A stretch of DNA of 59,055 bases from a virus, in IMG/VR virus record IMGVR_UViG_3300037961_006162, positions 1-59,055 of that record. One strand, 5' to 3'. Made by a program: the position numbers and the translations under genes. Shown here piece after piece: positions 52,491 through 58,370 of this stretch. The notes beneath the pieces were generated by a model. That model was not told the origin of the DNA. It did no database searches and saw nothing but the letters and a program-made list of their open reading frames with translations. The number at the start of each line of letters is the position of its first letter. Position 1 is the stretch's first letter.

Positions 52491-52742
52491 TTAGAAGGAG
52501 TAGTCGCGGTTTTTCCGAACCGTGGCACCCGGTTGTTTGGATGCACGGTCCAGAACTTCATTCCAACCGCTAGACTTTGCTTCTCCTGTCCACCTAAACT
52601 CTGTATCTACTCCAGCACATCCTTGTGACCAGTCCTTATCCCACTCTGGGTTTTCTTCTTTCCATTCAGCATACTGCTTCATGGTCATATTGAGAGTTTT
52701 TGTTTCTTTCGTCTTTTTATTAATAACGGGGTACGTTGGCAT
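52491..52742 (-). CDS. Small orphan protein, zinc-ribbon-less FmdB-like cyanophage family
   Basis: 83 residues. It starts MPTYPVINKKTKETKTLNMT followed by MKQYAEWKEENPEWDKDWSQ and ends GATVRKNRDYSF. The MPTYxxxxxxxxE...M.....EW....P pattern resembles the FmdB-like family of regulatory proteins found in many phages, but without the zinc-ribbon cysteines (it has one Cys). Function unknown. It lies between thyX and phoH and may be transcribed from the late-type element at 52764-52771 as well as read-through. Confidence 0.7.
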   Translation of the reverse strand: MPTYPVINKKTKETKTLNMTMKQYAEWKEENPEWDKDWSQGCAGVDTEFRWTGEAKSSGWNEVLDRASKQPGATVRKNRDYSF

Positions 52743-52763
52743 AAACGTTCAATCCTTTTCTAG

Positions 52764-52771
52764 TATTTATT
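52764..52771 (-). promoter_or_regulatory. Possible late promoter (AATAAATA)
   Basis: AATAAATA on the minus strand, 22 nt before the start at 52742 and overlapping the thyX stop codon (52770). If real, the replication operon from here on would also be transcribed late, as T4 gp32 is. AT-rich DNA makes chance occurrence plausible. Confidence 0.4.
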
Positions 52772-53420
52772 AAATCCATTCCATTGCTTCTGCAACGGCA
52801 GGAAACTGTTCGATAAAAATCTTCTTTGCACCTAGAGCAATGTCCATGTGCTCCTTCTGTGTGCCGTTTGCAGAGCGCAATTCGATATAATGAAGCCATG
52901 AACGCACAGAACCCGTCATGTAGATTCTAGTGGGCGTGGCTAGTGGCAGAACGAACCTAGCACACTCCTTTGCAATTTCAGCATCAAGCATTTCTTTGTA
53001 GAGTTTCATTCCCTCGTCAAAGTGCTTTTGCATTTTGATCTGGAACTCTTGACGGACAAACGGGTCAATATCATCAATAGAATTCTGACGATTCTTGGTG
53101 TCTTGACGCCGTAGTTCAGGTAGAGGGATCGTCTCCGCGAGTAGGGAAGAGTCAGCATAGCGTTGTGAAAATTCTTGATATGTGAAACTACGATGCCGGA
53201 GCACTTGAGCCGCTACCCCCCTGGTAGTATTGATCTCCAGGGTCATGAATGCTTGCTCAAAGATGCTCCAGTGCTGGTGCTTCACACAATACTTAAGCAG
53301 TCCAGAGAACTTCTCATTCTCCTGGTTATTGGGGTTAGAGACACGAGCACAATAAGCCATGTGCTTCTCTGCATCAGGTGTTACGCTGATAAGTTTAGTC
53401 AGGGTATCCGTCATCGTCAT
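52770..53420 (-). CDS. thyX: Flavin-dependent thymidylate synthase ThyX
   Basis: 216 residues from ATG at 53420 (a second ATG at 53414 is equally good; the frame is open to 53486 but the part before overlaps another gene). The ThyX motif RHRxxSxxxxSxR is present as RHRSFTYQEFSQRY (residues ~75-88). LPLATPTRIYMTGSVRSWLHY near the C-terminus supplies the further flavin/dUMP-binding part. It converts dUMP to dTMP with FAD and NADPH, aiding DNA synthesis. Overlaps the 58-residue gene by 26 nt, so expressed with it from the promoter at 53595. Confidence 0.95.
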   Translation of the reverse strand: MTMTDTLTKLISVTPDAEKHMAYCARVSNPNNQENEKFSGLLKYCVKHQHWSIFEQAFMTLEINTTRGVAAQVLRHRSFTYQEFSQRYADSSLLAETIPLPELRRQDTKNRQNSIDDIDPFVRQEFQIKMQKHFDEGMKLYKEMLDAEIAKECARFVLPLATPTRIYMTGSVRSWLHYIELRSANGTQKEHMDIALGAKKIFIEQFPAVAEAMEWI

Positions 53421-53571
53421 AAAATACTTCGTCGTAATCTGAAATGTGTGGTGCGATTTGATCGTACTCCATTGGTTTGTATGCATCTACATCAGAGTAT
53501 ACCTCTGACTTTAGACATTCTACTAGAGACTCAAGGTTTCTGACAATCAGCTTGAGCTTTTCTTTTTCCAT
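53395..53571 (-). CDS. 58-residue acidic protein upstream of thyX
   Basis: A short gene: MEKEKLKLIVRNLESLVECL, then KSEVYSDVDAYKPMEY, ending in the acidic DEVFYDDDGYPD. It begins with a charged helix and ends very acidic. Its end overlaps the start of thyX by 26 nt in another frame. No Shine-Dalgarno is visible (AACC before ATG), and the leader from the promoter at 53595-53623 is only about 17 nt. As I recall, similar short proteins sit before thyX in other cyanophages. Function unknown. Confidence 0.7.
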   Translation of the reverse strand: MEKEKLKLIVRNLESLVECLKSEVYSDVDAYKPMEYDQIAPHISDYDEVFYDDDGYPD

Positions 53572-53594
53572 GGTTATTATCGCTGACAGAGCTA

Positions 53595-53623
53595 ATTATA
53601 GACAAAAAAAGAAGGGTAGTCAA
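53595..53623 (-). promoter_or_regulatory. Sigma70-type promoter (TTGACT-17-TATAAT) inside a terminator
   Basis: On the minus strand TTGACT (53618-53623) and TATAAT (53595-53600) are 17 bp apart. The -35 hexamer is in the loop and arm of the terminator hairpin at 53613-53627, and the terminator T-run forms the spacer. The leader before the 58-residue gene is about 17 nt. The same GTC-TATAAT flank is seen at 54726-54754. Confidence 0.8.
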
Positions 53624-53630
53624 CCCTCCT
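53601..53630 (-). terminator. Rho-independent terminator after the 61-residue gene
   Basis: On the minus strand AGGGT-TGACT-ACCCT is followed by TCTTTTTTTG. It ends transcripts of 53637-53819. It is interlaced with a promoter that fires in the same direction. Confidence 0.75.
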
Positions 53631-53636
53631 TAAAGA

Positions 53637-53819
53637 CTATTTTAAAATCTCCCGACATACTCGTTTACATGTTGCTTGGTCGTTATCACACTCGATTAAG
53701 CAATTGTAATAATCATTAAGTAAATCAGATTCCTCCATACTTTTGTCTAATGTTTTTCCCAATCTCACTACACTTTGTTTCCATCCAGCTAATTGATTAT
53801 GCGATAATAGATTATGCAT
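53637..53819 (-). CDS. Small orphan protein of cyanophages
   Basis: 60 residues starting MHNLLSHNQLAGWKQSVVRL. The second part, NDYYNCLIECDNDQATCKRV followed by CREILK, has four regularly placed Cys, suggesting a metal-binding or disulphide helical hairpin. A strong Shine-Dalgarno (GGAGGA) lies 4 nt before ATG 53819; an ATG at 53831 would add four residues without such a signal. Conserved, as I recall, in T4-like cyanophages. Terminated at 53601-53630. Confidence 0.8.
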   Translation of the reverse strand: MHNLLSHNQLAGWKQSVVRLGKTLDKSMEESDLLNDYYNCLIECDNDQATCKRVCREILK

Positions 53820-53977
53820 AATGTCCTCCAATAGTTAGTTTTTCAACTCATAATACAAGTCGATTTTTTTTCAGACCACTTTACTATTCTCCAATTCTAT
53901 CACTATATATGAAAAATGTGCTGATTTACACAAAAATTATTAAACTTTTCTTTCTTTTTTACATAGGTATAAAAAAA
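53820..53977 (-). other. AT-rich intergenic region, probable promoter for the 60-residue gene
   Basis: 158 bases between the terminator of the upstream cluster and the ATG at 53819. It holds the GGAGGA ribosome-binding site, a TATTAT hexamer on the minus strand near 53845 and a TATATA near 53905, but no convincing -35. No coding sequence seen on either strand. Confidence 0.4.
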
Positions 53978-53997
53978 GAGAGGTTTCTCAACCTCTC
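53978..53997 (-). terminator. Rho-independent terminator after the 30-residue membrane peptide gene
   Basis: On the minus strand GAGAGGTT-GAGA-AACCTCTC forms an 8-bp stem with a GAGA tetraloop, followed by seven T. It closes the group 54003-54470. Confidence 0.85.
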
Positions 53998-54002
53998 TCG
54001 TA

Positions 54003-54095
54003 TTATTTGGTGAGAACTTTAATCTCTCCATATATCAATGAAAGGAATGCTACAGAACCAAGGGATACGATCCCAGCAATTTGTAGTGCTTCCAT
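54003..54095 (-). CDS. 30-residue single-membrane-span peptide
   Basis: MEALQIAGIVSLGSVAFLSL then IYGEIKVLTK. A single hydrophobic helix (about residues 5-22) with an acidic start and a basic end, the size and shape of photosystem or cytochrome b6f low-molecular-weight subunits, but I cannot match it to a named subunit. Starts one base after the TGA of the DUF4278 gene (TGATATG), hence translationally coupled. Below usual length cut-offs. Real status rests on coupling, terminator and composition. Confidence 0.6.
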   Translation of the reverse strand: MEALQIAGIVSLGSVAFLSLIYGEIKVLTK

Positions 54096-54096
54096 A

Positions 54097-54261
54097 TCAC
54101 TTTACGTAAGTGCGACCACGATAGCAGTAGGTGCCGTGAGTTTCCTCAGGTGCCTCATGCACTTTGCAATCAACTCCACGATACTTAGTAACATGGATTT
54201 GTGCGTCGTGCAATGCTGCTGCCTTGTCGATTTGCTTTTTGATGAGTGTAAGGGTGTTCAT
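54097..54261 (-). CDS. DUF4278-like small protein
   Basis: 54 residues: MNTLTLIKKQIDKAAALHDA followed by QIHVTKYRGVDCKVHEAPEE and ending YCYRGRTYVK. The YRGV...YRGRTY pair matches the cyanobacterial DUF4278 motif, known from cyanobacteria and cyanophages; function unknown. A strong Shine-Dalgarno AGGAG lies 7 nt upstream. Coupled to the downstream 30-residue gene. Confidence 0.8.
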   Translation of the reverse strand: MNTLTLIKKQIDKAAALHDAQIHVTKYRGVDCKVHEAPEETHGTYCYRGRTYVK

Positions 54262-54305
54262 TTGTTTTACTCCTGAAATACTAGGGTGAATTAACTCCCG
54301 TTCCT

Positions 54306-54470
54306 TCAGTCGTTTGCGTCCCAGTTACATTCAGGTGTTGCTTCTTGAATTACTTCAATAAGCTCAACCTTGACTTGATTTTCCATATTCTGATTAGTAT
54401 CAATACGACTGATTATCTCAGCAGCATCAGTACAAACAATACCAGAATAAAGTAACAATTTAAATAACAT
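54306..54470 (-). CDS. 54-residue orphan protein
   Basis: MLFKLLLYSGIVCTDAAEII, then SRIDTNQNMENQVKVELIEV, ending EATPECNWDAND. The N-terminal ~12 residues are hydrophobic; the remainder is an acidic helix. The CNWDAND end recalls other cyanophage short proteins. GGAG lies about 11 nt before the ATG. Function unknown; too short for standard gene calling. Confidence 0.65.
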   Translation of the reverse strand: MLFKLLLYSGIVCTDAAEIISRIDTNQNMENQVKVELIEVIQEATPECNWDAND

Positions 54471-54505
54471 GGGATGAACGCTCCGTTCCGCGACTTACTT
54501 GCGTC

Positions 54506-54706
54506 CTATGTTAGCACACTATCACACTTTCCATCAACCTTCGTTCTAAAATAACCTATAAGGTTATATTTTGTACGACGATCCAAGTTGTCGTCCATAA
54601 GGACTTCAACTCGTTTCTGGAGGAACCTTTCACACGACATATGCCATCCATAAGGAGTGCCGTCTGCATGATGGGCAAGATTCAGTGCCAACAGTAGTGC
54701 TAACAT
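54506..54706 (-). CDS. Small orphan protein with hydrophobic N-terminus
   Basis: 66 residues starting MLALLLALNLAHHADGTPYG, with a possible signal peptide or membrane anchor (about residues 1-12) and the remainder HMSCERFLQKRVEVLMDDNL to the end CDSVLT. An ATG at 54727 would add seven residues, but it lies inside the -10 hexamer of a TTGACT-17-TATAAT promoter, so transcripts from that promoter cannot use it; I choose Met 54706. Two Cys may form a disulphide if exported. Conserved in cyanophages as I recall. Confidence 0.65.
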   Translation of the reverse strand: MLALLLALNLAHHADGTPYGWHMSCERFLQKRVEVLMDDNLDRRTKYNLIGYFRTKVDGKCDSVLT

Positions 54707-54725
54707 GTTGGATGAACGTATGGCC

Positions 54726-54754
54726 ATTATAGACCGAACACATTATATAGTCAA
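54726..54754 (-). promoter_or_regulatory. Sigma70-type promoter (TTGACT-17-TATAAT)
   Basis: On the minus strand TTGACT (54749-54754) and TATAAT (54726-54731) with 17 bp between. The TATAAT box overlaps the first possible ATG of the next gene. It resembles the promoter at 53595 (GTC before TATAAT). Confidence 0.75.
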
Positions 54755-54779
54755 GTAGTTTTGTAACTTATAATACAGT

Positions 54780-55016
54780 TTACAAAAACATACCTTTCTC
54801 ACTCATGTACTGGAGAGTTTCTTTCATACTACCGATGTGCTTAAACCCAATATTAACTTGAGGATACTCAGCATCTTTACCAAACTCTGCCTCAAATCCT
54901 TTTTGGGTGAAGTGGTGATTCAATTTATACTCCAAAAAATCACCACCCAATGATTCCAAGAGTTCTGCCATACGCTGACACTCTTGACTACCGTTGCTAT
55001 AAATTACTGCTGCCAT
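54780..55016 (-). CDS. Degenerate glutaredoxin-like (thioredoxin fold) protein
   Basis: 78 residues. The fold signature is retained: VIYSNGSQECQRMAELLESL (first strand and helix), EYPQVNIGFKHIGSMKETLQ (cis-Pro and GSMKE, like the GGCTE of glutaredoxins). Against the CPYC glutaredoxin at 57770-58006 the active site reads S-Q-E-C: only the second Cys (Cys13) remains. It may be a monothiol-like redox-inactive partner, a chaperone or a regulator. Overlaps the next gene by 1 nt. Confidence 0.8.
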   Translation of the reverse strand: MAAVIYSNGSQECQRMAELLESLGGDFLEYKLNHHFTQKGFEAEFGKDAEYPQVNIGFKHIGSMKETLQYMSEKGMFL

Positions 55017-55165
55017 TAGTCTTTATAGATAATTGAGATTTTTCTTTGTTCTTGACCTTTATGATCAACTAAAAGGGAATGATGAACTTCTGCATTCAAA
55101 AGTTCAGCAATCTTTTCCACTAAGTTATTTACTATGTTCAGCTCGGTTACCTTTTTGCCAGTCAT
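55016..55165 (-). CDS. Small orphan, uncertain start
   Basis: 49 residues if it starts at ATG 55165 (MTGKKVTELNIVNNLVEKIA...ISIIYKD). That start overlaps the 47-residue gene by 41 nt in another frame; a GTG at 55120 just after the stop of that gene would give only 35 residues (VEKIAELLNAEVHHSLLVDH). The frame is open up to 55228, but the additional part lacks a good start. Its end overlaps the next gene by 1 nt (A of TAATG). Function unknown. Confidence 0.5.
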   Translation of the reverse strand: MTGKKVTELNIVNNLVEKIAELLNAEVHHSLLVDHKGQEQRKISIIYKD

Positions 55166-55268
55166 CAATTTCTTTTTGTGTAGGGACAATAATTCGGAAG
55201 GCAAGACCTTCTTCCTCAAACTCTTCATTCATCTTTTCATATGTCTCAGGTGTGATTTTTTCAGTCAC
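55125..55268 (-). CDS. 47-residue acidic orphan with GTG start
   Basis: MTEKITPETYEKMNEEFEEE then GLAFRIIVPTQKEIDDWQKG ending NRAEHSK. The start GTG at 55268 overlaps the TGA of the previous gene by 8 nt (GTGACTGA), suggesting re-initiation. The acidic EFEEEGLAFRIIVPTQ pattern, with a charged helix followed by one strand, recalls other short cyanophage proteins. Overlooked by length filters. Function unknown. Confidence 0.6.
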   Translation of the reverse strand: MTEKITPETYEKMNEEFEEEGLAFRIIVPTQKEIDDWQKGNRAEHSK

Positions 55269-55575
55269 GTTGCCTCCAATCATCAGGTTTATCTCTCTGA
55301 AACCAATCTACAATCTCATCTGCACCATCAAACCCCGTTTTATGATTAGATGGGTCGGGGTCTCCTAGTCCCATCTTATTCATAAAATCATCCATACTAC
55401 CTTCCTCAATATTTTGAGAGGCTTGTCGTCTTGCTTTTTGAAGCCAATCTCTTGCAAGGGTGTGTGCTTTAGCAAGTTTCTCTGCCCAAATCATATCTTC
55501 CAAGGGCACTTGTTCTTTGTTTGCGATGCATCTACAAATAGACTCTAACCTTAGTCTGTATTGAGTTGATAGCAT
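55261..55575 (-). CDS. Orphan protein conserved in cyanophages
   Basis: 104 residues: MLSTQYRLRLESICRCIANK, then VPLEDMIWAEKLAKAHTLAR and a long basic helix; the C-terminal half MDDFMNKMGLGDPDPSNHKT ends in DKPDDWRQRD. The WAEKLAKAHT and GDPDPSNHKTGF motifs are, as I recall, shared by many T4-like cyanophage proteins. All-helical N-domain followed by an acidic, probably disordered tail. No function assigned. Confidence 0.8.
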   Translation of the reverse strand: MLSTQYRLRLESICRCIANKEQVPLEDMIWAEKLAKAHTLARDWLQKARRQASQNIEEGSMDDFMNKMGLGDPDPSNHKTGFDGADEIVDWFQRDKPDDWRQRD

Positions 55576-55576
55576 A

Positions 55577-55768
55577 TTAGTCCCGCAGTTTTAATTCGAG
55601 GTCTTCTAATTTGTGATACTCTGCATGTGCTCGTTCTTGACGAACACATACAATATCTAAAATATCATTAACAATTACTTGATTGTCAACATAATCATCA
55701 AGATACTTGTCAATTGCCTCTTTTAAGTATCTATACCTGTGCCACTCAGGTGAATATGGTTTATACAT
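55577..55768 (-). CDS. Small orphan protein conserved in cyanophages
   Basis: 63 residues: MYKPYSPEWHRYRYLKEAID, then KYLDDYVDNQVIVNDILDIV and an acidic helical end. One nt separates it from the next gene. It is the first gene behind the promoter at 55792-55820. Helical; function unknown. Confidence 0.8.
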   Translation of the reverse strand: MYKPYSPEWHRYRYLKEAIDKYLDDYVDNQVIVNDILDIVCVRQERAHAEYHKLEDLELKLRD

Positions 55769-55791
55769 GATAATAATAATACATGCTAACG

Positions 55792-55820
55792 ATCATAATA
55801 CTATTTAATCAAGTTGTCAA
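55792..55820 (-). promoter_or_regulatory. Sigma70-type promoter (TTGACA-17-TATGAT)
   Basis: On the minus strand TTGACA (55815-55820) and TATGAT (55792-55797) with a 17-bp spacer. The -35 box overlaps the stop codon of the 97-residue gene (55817). It drives 55577-55768 and following genes. Confidence 0.75.
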
Positions 55821-56110
55821 TTCAATGGTCGGCCGTGTTTATCAACTAACCCAAGTTTCTTGATCTGAGTTAAATTTGATTTTTCATTCTTTTTAATTTT
55901 CTTATATTCCTTAAGGATTTGATCAACTTGATCTTTAGATATATTGACTCTCAATTCATTTACATCTGATTCCTTATCGACAAAACCAAGTCCACTTTGT
56001 TTTGATGCCTCTACTTCAGATTCTTTTTCATCAACATAATCATTAATTACTTCTTGAATTTCATCTCGGATTAAAGAGTTTATTTGATCTCTAAGATGCT
56101 TATCATTCAT
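55817..56110 (-). CDS. Acidic helical orphan protein
   Basis: 97 residues, highly charged (MNDKHLRDQINSLIRDEIQE, VEASKQSGLGFVDKESDV, KKIKKNEKSNLTQIKKLGLV). Predicted mostly helical with a possible coiled coil (residues ~5-30, ~60-80). It overlaps the upstream gene by 4 nt (ATGA). No family recognised. Resembles small scaffold or anti-restriction type proteins only in composition. Confidence 0.65.
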   Translation of the reverse strand: MNDKHLRDQINSLIRDEIQEVINDYVDEKESEVEASKQSGLGFVDKESDVNELRVNISKDQVDQILKEYKKIKKNEKSNLTQIKKLGLVDKHGRPLN

Positions 56111-56448
56111 TTTCTTTTCTTATCATTTTTTGATTTATTTCCCCAGAGTTTGGGATTCATTGTTCCAAACCCAAAGCCAATCTTTTGAACTGCTCCAGGA
56201 CCATACTTATCATAGTACATATCAAACAACTCTACAGTTTTTCTGCATCGAGTGAGATCAATGTGCTCTACACCATCTACAATGTACCAAATAAGTCTGG
56301 CATCATTTGGAAGAGACTTATCATTTGCTGCTTCAAGAGTAGTTTTCTCTTGCAGAATCTGGCAACAGTAATCAGAAGGATTGATTTGTACTTTATCTGC
56401 TCCAAAATCTGGCATGTCGGTTTCTTTTTCTTGTACAGCTACTGTCAT
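56107..56448 (-). CDS. Orphan protein downstream of the DUF6433 gene
   Basis: 113 residues from MTVAVQEKETDMPDFGADKV; ends KNDKKRK. The segment NDARLIWYIVDGVEHIDLTR, then CRKTVELFDMYYDKYGPGAV and QKIGFGFGTMNPKLWG, suggests a compact alpha/beta protein. Start at 56448: the ATG overlaps the TGA of the upstream gene (ATGA) behind a strong GGGGAGG Shine-Dalgarno. Earlier in-frame codons overlap coding upstream. Conserved in cyanophages as I recall; function unknown. Confidence 0.75.
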   Translation of the reverse strand: MTVAVQEKETDMPDFGADKVQINPSDYCCQILQEKTTLEAANDKSLPNDARLIWYIVDGVEHIDLTRCRKTVELFDMYYDKYGPGAVQKIGFGFGTMNPKLWGNKSKNDKKRK

Positions 56449-57032
56449 GAACGACCTCCCCACTGAATATCCGGATAGGCTTTTTTTACACAATCAAAAG
56501 ATATTTTATATTTATCTGTCAATTTTTTATCCTTCACTAGAATCAAAATTTCTGCTTCTTTGGGATGTAAACCTTGGAGAAGATTAATAAACATCGTTTC
56601 TCTACGAATAGTTGTGAGAGAATTATTTCCACCACGGATAAAATGGTAGAGGTTTACATATTCATTACGAAGTGATGTGCGTCCTCTGCCATCCAAGTCT
56701 TGACCTGTTGCAGACTCACCACCGTAGGCTTCCTTTTTCAAGTTTTCAGAAAGTGTTCCAGAATACACAGATTGATCTTCAGCTTCTGCATAAGGCACTT
56801 CACCTTCAGGAAGTAAAGAAACTATCGTCTCATCAAAGTTCCAAATAAAAATAGACTTTAATGATGGATGACTGTAAGTTTTTAATGTTTCAACTTTCTT
56901 TGCAATTGATCTTTGCTTTGATGCAAGTTCTAAAATCTCAAATACAAACGGGTTTGTCGGGAGAGTTTCAACCTTGATAGTTCTAGTAGACTTTGATTTA
57001 GTTGTTGTCGTCTTCTTCTTCGTCGTAGTCAT
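56445..57032 (-). CDS. DUF6433-family cyanophage protein
   Basis: 195 residues. The core PFVFEILELASKQRSIAKKV, then HPSLKSIFIWNFDETIVSLL, PEGEVPYAEAE, and the end YKISFDCVKKAYPDIQWGGR match the DUF6433 family of T4-like cyanophages; unknown function, found close to replication or auxiliary genes. The N-terminal 15 residues are Thr/Lys-rich and coded in a 35-nt overlap with the acidic tail of the upstream gene; no later Met fits. Confidence 0.85.
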   Translation of the reverse strand: MTTTKKKTTTTKSKSTRTIKVETLPTNPFVFEILELASKQRSIAKKVETLKTYSHPSLKSIFIWNFDETIVSLLPEGEVPYAEAEDQSVYSGTLSENLKKEAYGGESATGQDLDGRGRTSLRNEYVNLYHFIRGGNNSLTTIRRETMFINLLQGLHPKEAEILILVKDKKLTDKYKISFDCVKKAYPDIQWGGRS

Positions 57033-57222
57033 AATCGTTTTCGAATCTCACTGCTAAAATTTCGTCGGGGAAAACATTCCCATTTTCATCAAACATCTCT
57101 GGATGTGTATATGCAACATTACTAGTATATACATGTTCTTTTGCCAACCATCCTACCACACCTCCTACAAAAAACATCATGATTGAAACAAGTGTGCTGA
57201 TGGTGAGAGTTACTGCTAACAT
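56998..57222 (-). CDS. Small membrane protein with acidic tail
   Basis: 74 residues. N-terminal membrane helix (LTISTLVSIMMFFVGGVVGW), then TSNVAYTHPEMFDENGNVFP and an acidic C-terminus (NDYDYDEEEDDNN). The HPEMFDENGNVFPDE motif recurs, as I recall, in small proteins of other cyanophages. Its acidic tail is encoded by the same bases that give the Lys/Thr-rich start of the next gene. Inner or thylakoid membrane location plausible; function unknown. Confidence 0.75.
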   Translation of the reverse strand: MLAVTLTISTLVSIMMFFVGGVVGWLAKEHVYTSNVAYTHPEMFDENGNVFPDEILAVRFENDYDYDEEEDDNN

Positions 57223-57241
57223 CTTTCTTTCTCCAGAGAGT

Positions 57242-57451
57242 TTATTTTTTCCTGATGTCCAAGTAAAAGTTCAGATGTAAAACAATCTCTCTACGAAGGA
57301 GGGTGACCATTTTACCAAACTTTACTTGAAAAGTTTTTGGTTTTTCTGGTGGTTTTTTCCTCCTATTACGTAACATTAATTCAATGCCCCGATTTATTTC
57401 AGGCTCTGAATTATTTAGTTTGCTTTTTGCGTCTTCCAGGTTTTCTGTCAT
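57242..57451 (-). CDS. Small basic orphan protein
   Basis: 69 residues from MTENLEDAKSKLNNSEPEIN; basic middle (LMLRNRRKKPPEKPKTFQVK) and end VLHLNFYLDIRKK. A Met at 57469 is possible but GGAAG sits 8 nt before the ATG at 57451, which I prefer. Overlaps the upstream gene by 41 nt. Function unknown; C-terminal half might pack on nucleic acid or membrane because of its basic character. Confidence 0.65.
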   Translation of the reverse strand: MTENLEDAKSKLNNSEPEINRGIELMLRNRRKKPPEKPKTFQVKFGKMVTLLRREIVLHLNFYLDIRKK

Positions 57452-57770
57452 TACTATACTTCCAGGCATCTTCTAAAATGCCATACAAATAATTTTTAAT
57501 TTTTCTTGCTTGTGGTTTTGGAATATGTCCATACCCTTCACGCAATTGTTTGTGCTCATTATCTTGACCACCTTTGAGATATTCATCAAGTTCTAATGTA
57601 AGATCACTAATCTCTGCAGCTGTGGTGCTTTCAATGAAAGCATCAATCTCATGCTTTTTAGTTTTAGTTGCCTTGAGATAATCATAAAACTTTAAATTCA
57701 TTTGTCCCTCAAAGGCATTATCGATTGCATGTTCAATAAGATCATAGATGTCGATGAGGTTTTGTTCCAT
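57411..57770 (-). CDS. Orphan helical protein after glutaredoxin
   Basis: 119 residues. An acidic helical region (MEQNLIDIYDLIEHAIDNAF, then YDYLKATKTKKHEIDAFIES) is followed by a Lys/Arg-rich end (PKPQARKIKNYLYGILEDAW, RKPGRRKKQTK). It overlaps the glutaredoxin stop by one base (TAATG) and the next gene by 41 nt. No family recognised. Basic tail suggests nucleic acid contact. Confidence 0.7.
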   Translation of the reverse strand: MEQNLIDIYDLIEHAIDNAFEGQMNLKFYDYLKATKTKKHEIDAFIESTTAAEISDLTLELDEYLKGGQDNEHKQLREGYGHIPKPQARKIKNYLYGILEDAWKYSNDRKPGRRKKQTK

Positions 57771-58006
57771 TAGACTAAATTTTGCTCCCGCAAATACTTA
57801 ACAGTTTCAGTGCATCCGCCAATCATTTTATCATCAAGGATTACTTGTGGAAATGTTGATCCTTGACCAAATTTATCATAAAACTCAGTTCTGTCAAAGT
57901 CAGTGCCAAGTTTATAAACAACGTGCTTCAATTCAGCCAATTCTAGGACTTGTTTAACCTTTGTGCAATAAGGACAACCATTCCTTGAGTATACGGTAAA
58001 TGTCAT
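57770..58006 (-). CDS. nrdC: Glutaredoxin (NrdC-like), CPYC active site
   Basis: 78 residues with the active-site CPYC at Cys11-Cys14 (VYSRNGCPYCTKVKQVLELA), the cis-Pro loop STFPQVILDD and the GGCTETVKYL glutathione-binding segment: a complete dithiol glutaredoxin. In T4-like phages it reduces ribonucleotide reductase, feeding dNTP synthesis; here no nrd genes are in view. Start ATG at 58006; a CATAAATA element lies 27 nt upstream at 58033-58040 inside the preceding gene and could be a late promoter. Compare the degenerate copy at 54780-55016. Confidence 0.92.
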   Translation of the reverse strand: MTFTVYSRNGCPYCTKVKQVLELAELKHVVYKLGTDFDRTEFYDKFGQGSTFPQVILDDKMIGGCTETVKYLREQNLV

Positions 58007-58031
58007 GATAATTAAAAAAATATTTTAAAGA

Positions 58032-58367
58032 TTATTTATGTTTGGGATTAAATTCACCTTCTGGAAAAGGTTGTGATTTGGTTAGGTCGCGACGAGATTG
58101 ATTCTTAATGATGATGAATGCATCTTTGTTATATTTGCGAGTACCTAAAGGTGATTGCCACTTCTTGTTATACTCTTCACCCACATCAATACCAGAAACA
58201 GATGTTCCACCAATTTCAATTTCAACATCATCATAACAATCCCAACCCAGTGTTGCAATTGTATCTGACAATTTGCTAGAAACAGTCTTCATAACTGCTG
58301 CTGCTTTTCTATTTCTTGCAATGGTTTCGTCCATAACATTTTCATCTGGATCTAGTTTCCCAATCAT
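58032..58367 (-). CDS. Orphan protein after the psbD operon
   Basis: 111 residues from MIGKLDPDENVMDETIARNR; middle LGWDCYDDVEIEIGGTSVSG, end PFPEGEFNPKHK. The in-frame TTG at 58382 would lie within a terminator hairpin, so I take the ATG at 58367. The ATG sits directly against the T-run of the terminator at 58371-58395 and has no ribosome-binding signal. Conserved small protein, role unknown. Confidence 0.7.
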   Translation of the reverse strand: MIGKLDPDENVMDETIARNRKAAAVMKTVSSKLSDTIATLGWDCYDDVEIEIGGTSVSGIDVGEEYNKKWQSPLGTRKYNKDAFIIIKNQSRRDLTKSQPFPEGEFNPKHK

Positions 58368-58370
58368 AAA

